From Chinchilla lanigera (Eukaryota; Chordata; Mammalia; Rodentia; Chinchillidae): DNA of 64,000 bases. A program made the position numbers and the translations under genes. The DNA is taken from contig NW_004955433.1 of the NCBI RefSeq assembly GCF_000276665.1, positions 20,412,026 to 20,476,025 on the forward strand, read 5' to 3'. The notes beneath the pieces are model-generated. The model was not told the origin of the DNA and ran no database searches. It worked only from the letters and a program-made list of their open reading frames with translations. Positions within the stretch are counted from its first letter, which is position 1. Each line of letters opens with the position of its first letter. Of the stretch, positions 58,530 to 64,000 are shown piece by piece.

Positions 58530-60166
58530 ACTATTTTGGTATAAATCTAGAATGTTTCTCAAAAGTCTCAATGTATTCAGAAATGAGGCTTTTCAAAGGG
58601 GACTGGATTACAAGCCCACTATTCTTATTAGTGGATTGATCCATTGATCCATTCATAAGTATGTGTGCTATTAGGAGGCAGAGGCTGGTTGGAAGAGATG
58701 TGCCACTGGAAGTGTGCTTTTAAGGGTGTGTCTCCCATATAGGCTCCCCAGGTCTCACTGTGATTCTTGATAGCCATGAGCTGAGCAGCTTTCCCATATC
58801 AGGTACTTCCTCCATACTGTTTCAGCCTTGGAGTTAGCTAACAAAGGCAGTAAAAGAGAAGCAGTATCAGCAAAAGCAATCTAAGTACTTTTCAACCAGA
58901 CAATAGGAAAGAATCCTTGAGGGCAGCTCAGGAAATGGTCATACTCCATTCATCACAGATTTAAGTGTGCAAAAAGGTAAACTCCTTGAAAGGCTATGCT
59001 TTGAGAAAGGTATTCCAGGGTGAGAGCCAACTATGGTAGTGTTTTCCTCAATTTAGCCATCCTGGCATTGGAAGGCCTCTGTAGCCATGGTCAAGGGTGC
59101 GCTGCTACTGCTTGAGCTGATTGCTCACCTTGGCAACATGCACTTGATTTTTCATACATGTAGAATGTAAGAGCTATGTGTCATGGAAACCTCACCTAGA
59201 ATTCAGAGGAAGCCCTGGGACACCAGGTAAGTTGTCCTTGAAAGGACAATACATTAAACCGTCACAGTGGAGTTGAAGGTCTACAGGAGACTACAGGAAG
59301 TTGTGGCTTTCCCTGGGAAAGCCACACACTGTGAGTAGAGCCAGCTTAAAAGAGAAACTATGCAGACTGCATGCAGGATGATCACAGGGCAAGGCTACCC
59401 AAGCCATTTAAAGTTTACACCTGGCCAAAAAGTGCCCTGGGTGCAGAGCATGGAGCTGCAGGATTTAATGACTGTCCTGCTGACTTTTGTTCTTGCCTTG
59501 GTCTAATTTTGTTCAATACATGTATTCCTCCCTTTTGAAATGGAAATATTTATCCTATGCCATTATTAGTTAGAAGTATGTATTCTTTTTTTTAATTTTG
59601 AGAGTGGCTCACAGCTATGAACCTGCCTAAATCTCAAAGGAGACACTGGACTTGGATTTTTCAGTGTTGCTGAAAGAATTAAGACTTTTGTACTCTTCAC
59701 AGTTGGACTCAATATATGTTGCATGAGGTGGACATCACTGGTTTTGGGGCAAGGAGGAAAATGTTATGGTTTGGATTCCAAGGGTCCCCTAAATGTCTCA
59801 ATGTTTTCAGAAGAGGTGCTTTTGGAGGGAGACTAGCTCTGAGGGTTGCTACACTGATCAATGGGTCGATCCGTAAATTAATTCATAGCAAAATGTTCTA
59901 GTAGAAGCTGGACTTCGATGGAATTGGTATGTCATGGGAGCATGCTTTGGAGGGTATATCTCCCCCTCTGGCTTCTTCTCTCTCTTTCCTTTCTATCAGC
60001 TATGATGTGAGCAGCTTTGCTCCAGCATGTTCTTCACCCATGATATTTCTGCATTGGAGTTGGTGGACCATGTCATAGATTCCCAATTAGTGAGCCAAAT
60101 TAAACCTCTCCTCCTTTAAGTTGTGAGTGTCATTTTGTCCCAGTAATGAGAAAGCTGAATAATATA
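58530..60166 (+). mobile_element. MaLR provirus with 5' LTR, interior and 3' LTR
   Basis: A complete short MaLR (ERVL-related) element in sense orientation. The 5' LTR (58,530-58,850) and 3' LTR (59,762-60,166) share landmarks in order: GTCTCAATGT(A/T)TTCAGAA, the GATCCATTGATCCATTCATA / GATCAATGGGTCGATCCGTA segment, GTGTGTCTCCC / GGTATATCTCCC and AGC.ATGA..TGAGCAGCTTT. The interior (58,851-59,761) ends with the family's typical 3' phrase: TCTTGCCTTGGTCTAATTTT, GAAATGGAAATATTTATCCTATGCC, CTCAAAGGAGACACTGGAC, a GGATTTTTCAGTGTTGCTG phrase and GGGGCAAGGAGGAAAATG abutting the LTR start TGTTATGGTTTGG. MaLR interiors encode no recognisable viral enzymes and only short frames are open here. It depended on other elements for mobilisation and is a fossil. 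Confidence 0.82.
59762..60166 (+). mobile_element. 3' LTR of the MaLR provirus
   Basis: TGTTATGGTTTGG start, GAGCCAAATTAAACCTCTCC polyadenylation segment, and a TTTTGTCCCAGTAATGAG plus AAAGCTGAATAATA end, about 405 bp. It is better preserved at the 5' edge than its partner. Confidence 0.85.
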
Positions 60167-63100
60167 AGAATGTAGTTGTAAAGTACTCTTAAGAATGTAC
60201 CTGAACATTTTCAGTTTCCTCTTTCTGACATAATTTTACTACAAGATTCTCAGCTTAAAAGAGCAGACAGAAATAACACTCAGTGAAAAAATGGGATAAT
60301 GAAACAGGAATCCACAAACAAATAAGGAAGAAACAAGAATAATTTTCTCCCACAGTATGATTGCAAAGTGAAGGCTTGAAGAATCAGAATGAGAGGGTAA
60401 CAATGGATATTCACATGCTAGGAGAAGATAAACAGGTAGGAAGGAAATGTTAACAGTCCCATGACTTTGTTATTGTTGTTGATTAAAGATTGCATCCTCC
60501 AACCTGACAACATTAAGAACAAGACTTGCTCTGTTATATTAAAATACATATTGTGAATCAACCCAGAGTTAAGGAAAAAAGCAATCAAATGATGGAGAGC
60601 ACCTTCTACCCAAATGAATAGCTAAAGCAATGAAGTTTGCTAAATTATTTGTAGAAGAAAACCTGCAAAGAAATTAGTTGATGGATTATTCCACTGAAAG
60701 AAGACATTCGTAAATTGCAAGGGAAACGATATAATTCTAATCATAATAAAGGCATTTAAAACTGACAAATGAAATGTAGAAGGTAGGGGAAAAAGCTCAA
60801 GAGATTTAAATAAAATATGACAGAATATCATGGATGAAGGAATGGAGACCACACTATATGTGGTTTTGGACATATTGTTCAGGAATTCTGATTAGTCCAA
60901 AATTTGTGTGAAGATGAATTAATACACAATTTCATTGAAAGTTTGCAATATTAAGACCAGAGTGAATTCTCTCTCATTCTCATTTTAAAATGTGAGTTAA
61001 GAGCTTTAGAAGTCATGACTTTGGCATCCTTAAAATACTTGAATGAAGGAATCCATCCAGACAGCACAAGTCTTCATGGTGAAAAGCATATGCGAAAGCT
61101 AGTCAAACTTCAGGTGACTACAAAGGGTAAAGAGTAGAGTCACTCAGGGCTCAACAGAATTGCTCATCATCAAAGATTATTTCTGACTTCTTTTGTCATA
61201 TGTACAAAGGAATGCAGTGAAGTTTTTAAAAGTACATGGTAGATAAATGATTTACACTGATTTAAAACACCATGAGATGCTAGCAGGCAGAGCAAGCCAA
61301 CGAAAAGTGTTTGTGGTCCTTCATGGGTTGTGTAACACACACACACACAAAAATTAAATCCCCTGAGATTAAGTGTCTTTCTAATTATTTTAGTCAGAAA
61401 AGATGGTTTACACCTGATCAGCTTGGTAACTAGCAGGAAAAGAAATCTTCAGACACTGTGAGACTGGGTGTATTTTATGCTTGACTAGATTAATTTGTCA
61501 AGGACAATCAAGTCGGTTACTGAAAAGAACCAGGACAAGTCTGAAAAAGACTCAAAATATATTTGCACTGCAGAGCTAACACCTGTCTAGTGAGATATTC
61601 TTTGCAGTCAACCCATTGTGGCTCTGACTTAAATTGTTTCCACAGCCAAACAAAAACACAGTAATTTTGAAAATGGCATTTTAAGTGAAACTAGTTATTT
61701 ATACTTTACACTGCATTATTGCATTTTGAAAGAAAAAAGGTTCATATGACATAAAATGCAGTATGCTGCTGAAAAAATGTGCACTGAGAACCCCAGTATA
61801 ATCTTATGGATAAAGTACAGAATGATGAGTTGTATAAATGTGTGCAATTCACAGGGAAAGTTATGGTAGAAAACCCATGAATCTTTGTAGAATTCCTAAG
61901 GTCAGAGTTATGGTCCTATCTTGATCATTGTCTTACACTGCTACCTAAAGAACCTTTTCTCCATTGTTAAAGAAGAGAACAAGCCCTGCTTAACTGCTTT
62001 CCTAATGCCACCAGATTTAAGTTTATGAATTTAGTTCTGGAATTATATTTGAGTGTGTGTTTTAAAGTGAAATTACTTAAGAAGTAAAACAAGAAGGTTT
62101 TTAAAAGTCTATGGTAGTATCCTAATAAGAAGAAGATAGGACACAGAAATTACAATATTATAATAATGTTTTAATAAGGACACTATTTTAAAAATGTAGA
62201 AAGTTGTAATTTACACTGCCACATATGGTATATTATCCTCAGGCCTTAAGCAGCGTGAGGTGCATAGAGGTGGCTAAATAGAGGGATTAAAGGAAACTGT
62301 GAGTGAAATGCTGCATATGAAGCCCACACTAGAGAACAGCCCAGTCAGAGACAATTCCTTAGAGGAGGAGAAAATACTCTTATCCCAATTTGCGCCACTC
62401 TCCTCCAATATTTTATGATGCTCTCCAATTGGCTAATTCCAACAAAAGGCCAAAAGACACATTGATTAAATTCACACCTGTTAATCTTGGTGGTAGCAGG
62501 GTAAGTGGGGAGGGAGCACAGAGCAGACTGGCAAAGATCAGGCTTCAGATCTAGAGGAGCCCTGACAGTGAGACTACTTTCTTGGGCTTGTTTGCTTTTA
62601 ATGGAGTTACTGGAGCACAGGCTGACATAAACTGATAGGAAAATTACTGTACGCTTTTCTACCAATGTCTTTGTATGTAAATTAATCTAGTGATATTATA
62701 ACGGTATATGTGGGCACAAAAGAATAAATCCCTTAGAGTATTATTCCAAGCCCAAATCTATGATTTTTGAATAATTAAAAGCTGCAATAAATAACACTAT
62801 AACAATGAATGCATAAAGAACAACTCCCTCAGAGTTCATACATATATCATGCTTTGACAAACACACATGAATAAAAACATATACACATCTATGTGCATGC
62901 AATAATAATAATGATATAGAAACAGGTATATGGAATTCTCCATTCTAAAGTGCTTAATATTTTAAGCTTTGGATTCAAGATTATGTGATTTTGTGTTTCC
63001 CTGGGACATGTGAAAGAAGGATTTACCTCTGAATAGGAAGGGCACCAACAGACTGAAAAATGACATGAATTAGTCCAGTCTGACAAATAAATAAACTTTT

Positions 63101-63425
63101 TCATGCTTACCTATAGAGGAATGGACATTTTAAGGGAAGCTGTTCTATCCGAGTTGTCACCCCTTGCCCACTTAGCTCCTGTTTATGTAGTAGGCTGTAA
63201 GTCACACAGTGAGAAACACAAAGCAAGAAACCACAACCCATGGAGGAAAAGTATTGCGTGTATGTGCTCTGTTCTCATCCATTGTTCCATTTGAAGGATA
63301 CTGGATTAGTTAACAGTGGTAGCATTAGCAGTCCTCTTTGCTAATCTCAGCACACACCATCATGGATAGCTCTGTTTTGCAGTAGTCTGGCACGCAGTGT
63401 GAACACCATGTAAAGACACCATAGT
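60167..63425. other. Long unique AT-rich stretch
   Basis: 3.2 kb without a confident transposon. A (CA)n run lies at 61,335-61,350. A short phrase at about 62,115-62,150 (CCTAATAAGAAGAAGATAGG then ACACAG) hints at an LTR crumb of the 48.1-kb type. The 61,100-61,750 part is a candidate conserved block. No gene recognised; the largest frame has 106 codons (62,345-62,665, minus) without a domain. Confidence 0.4.
61335..61350. repeat. Short (AC)n microsatellite
   Basis: Seven AC units followed by an A run. Confidence 0.85.
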
Positions 63426-63429
63426 GAGG

Positions 63430-63600
63430 CTTATAGCAGCCTGTTACAAATGTTATTACTTTGGCTGGAGCTTGGAGACTCCTCCTTTTACACTTACACT
63501 GGATTTCACCTCAGCTTTGCAACTTAGTATATGTAAGTTATTGGTCAAGTCATTCAACCTCCCAAGCTTCTATGATAGTAACTGTAAAGTGATTATTTTG
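63430..63600 (+). mobile_element. MIR SINE, sense
   Basis: GGCTGGAGCTTGGAGACTCC, ACTGGATTTCACCTCAGC, TTGCAACTTAGTATATGTAAG, TTATTGGTCAAGTCATTCAACC and TATGATAGTAACTGTAAAGTG reproduce the MIR order from the tRNA-like head (GGAGCC..TGGATTCAAATCCTAGC) to the core (CTCATCTGTAAAATG). Confidence 0.65.
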
Positions 63601-64000
63601 AAAATACTAATTGATTTTGGGTGTGGGAGAGGGTAACATAAAATAAATATGTACAACCTAAGCACGATTCCTTATAAAAATTACTAGGTTAATTAACACT
63701 TTTAACTTCTTCAGACCACTCTTCTTATTTCTAATAATGTCATTACTACCTTAGGTGAGGTACATAGCTGAAAGTTGTGGGATATTGTAAACATTTCCCT
63801 AAAGGTCAAGGAAGATAATAAATAGGATTCTCTTTTCCTATTTATTTTACTTAAACATCTCATGCAGTTAAATAGCAATGATATAAAAATTCCACACAGT
63901 CATCTCCTATCAAAAATGTACTGACTGAAAATGGAATATACTCACTAAAGTTATTTCCTTTATGTACCACATGCCTTAAAAGCTGAAGAAAAAAAATATA
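63601..64000. other. Unassigned AT-rich sequence to window end
   Basis: Nothing recognised in the last 400 bases. Confidence 0.5.

Noticed and set aside
59716..59901. 61-codon frame crossing the interior/3' LTR junction of the MaLR provirus
   Set aside because: It spans a non-coding junction of a fossil element; no domain.

Overview
The window reads as non-coding nuclear DNA from a rodent. It is AT-rich and strongly CpG-depleted, and its recognisable content is almost entirely interspersed repeats. The rodent assignment rests on ten tRNA-Ala-derived ID SINEs (several with intact target-site duplications and A-rich tails), two 7SL-derived B1 SINEs, rodent-type MaLR LTRs, and a background of old MIR, MLT1 and L1/L2 relics shared by placental mammals. 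I saw no B2 element and no primate Alu, which argues against a mouse/rat-like muroid and excludes a primate. I cannot name the species from sequence alone; the ID variant ending in a GGTACCGGAG-type 3' box should identify the lineage by database search.

No protein-coding gene, exon series, structural RNA gene, CpG-island promoter or processed pseudogene could be supported. Every open frame is 143 codons or shorter, and the longest lies inside an LTR. The window is therefore a gene desert or the inside of a very large intron.

Layout. 1-97: ID SINE. 98-8 kb: mostly unassigned AT-rich sequence with a homeodomain-like inverted repeat near 2.49 kb. 8-16.4 kb: L1 tail, antisense and sense MaLR LTRs, two ID elements, a cluster of MIRs (11.5-13.1 kb) and an MLT1 LTR. 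18.3-19.1 kb: a 214-bp segment present twice with a single mismatch. 20.5-22.1 kb: unique sequence with the texture of conserved non-coding DNA. 22.5-25.8 kb: two MaLR LTRs, a 25-bp x3 tandem repeat and an L2/CR1-like relic. 27-35 kb: three ID elements, an antisense MaLR LTR and a small CpG-richer patch with promoter-like motifs. 35.4-37.0 kb: antisense MaLR complex with two abutting LTRs and a probable internal remnant. 39.1-39.6 kb: L1 3' end split by a B1. 41.9-42.8 kb: an 893-bp TG...CA solo LTR flanked by GAGTAAC repeats and carrying an internal ~178-bp duplication. 44.8-45.3 kb: a solo LTR with CCAAT, TATA and ATTAAA signals. 46,833-46,932: a 100-base assembly gap. 47-58 kb: sparse SINEs, MIRs, an LTR relic and stretches of unique sequence. 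58.5-60.2 kb: a short MaLR provirus with both LTRs. 60.2-64 kb: unique sequence and a MIR.

There is no operon or pathway here. The biology lies in the insertion history (nested and tandem elements), in LTRs that retain promoter and polyadenylation signals, and in a handful of unique blocks that are candidate enhancers. I did not find a convincing new biological system; the unusual items are the recent 214-bp duplication, the large solo LTR with an internally duplicated body, the tandem antisense LTRs, and the candidate regulatory blocks.
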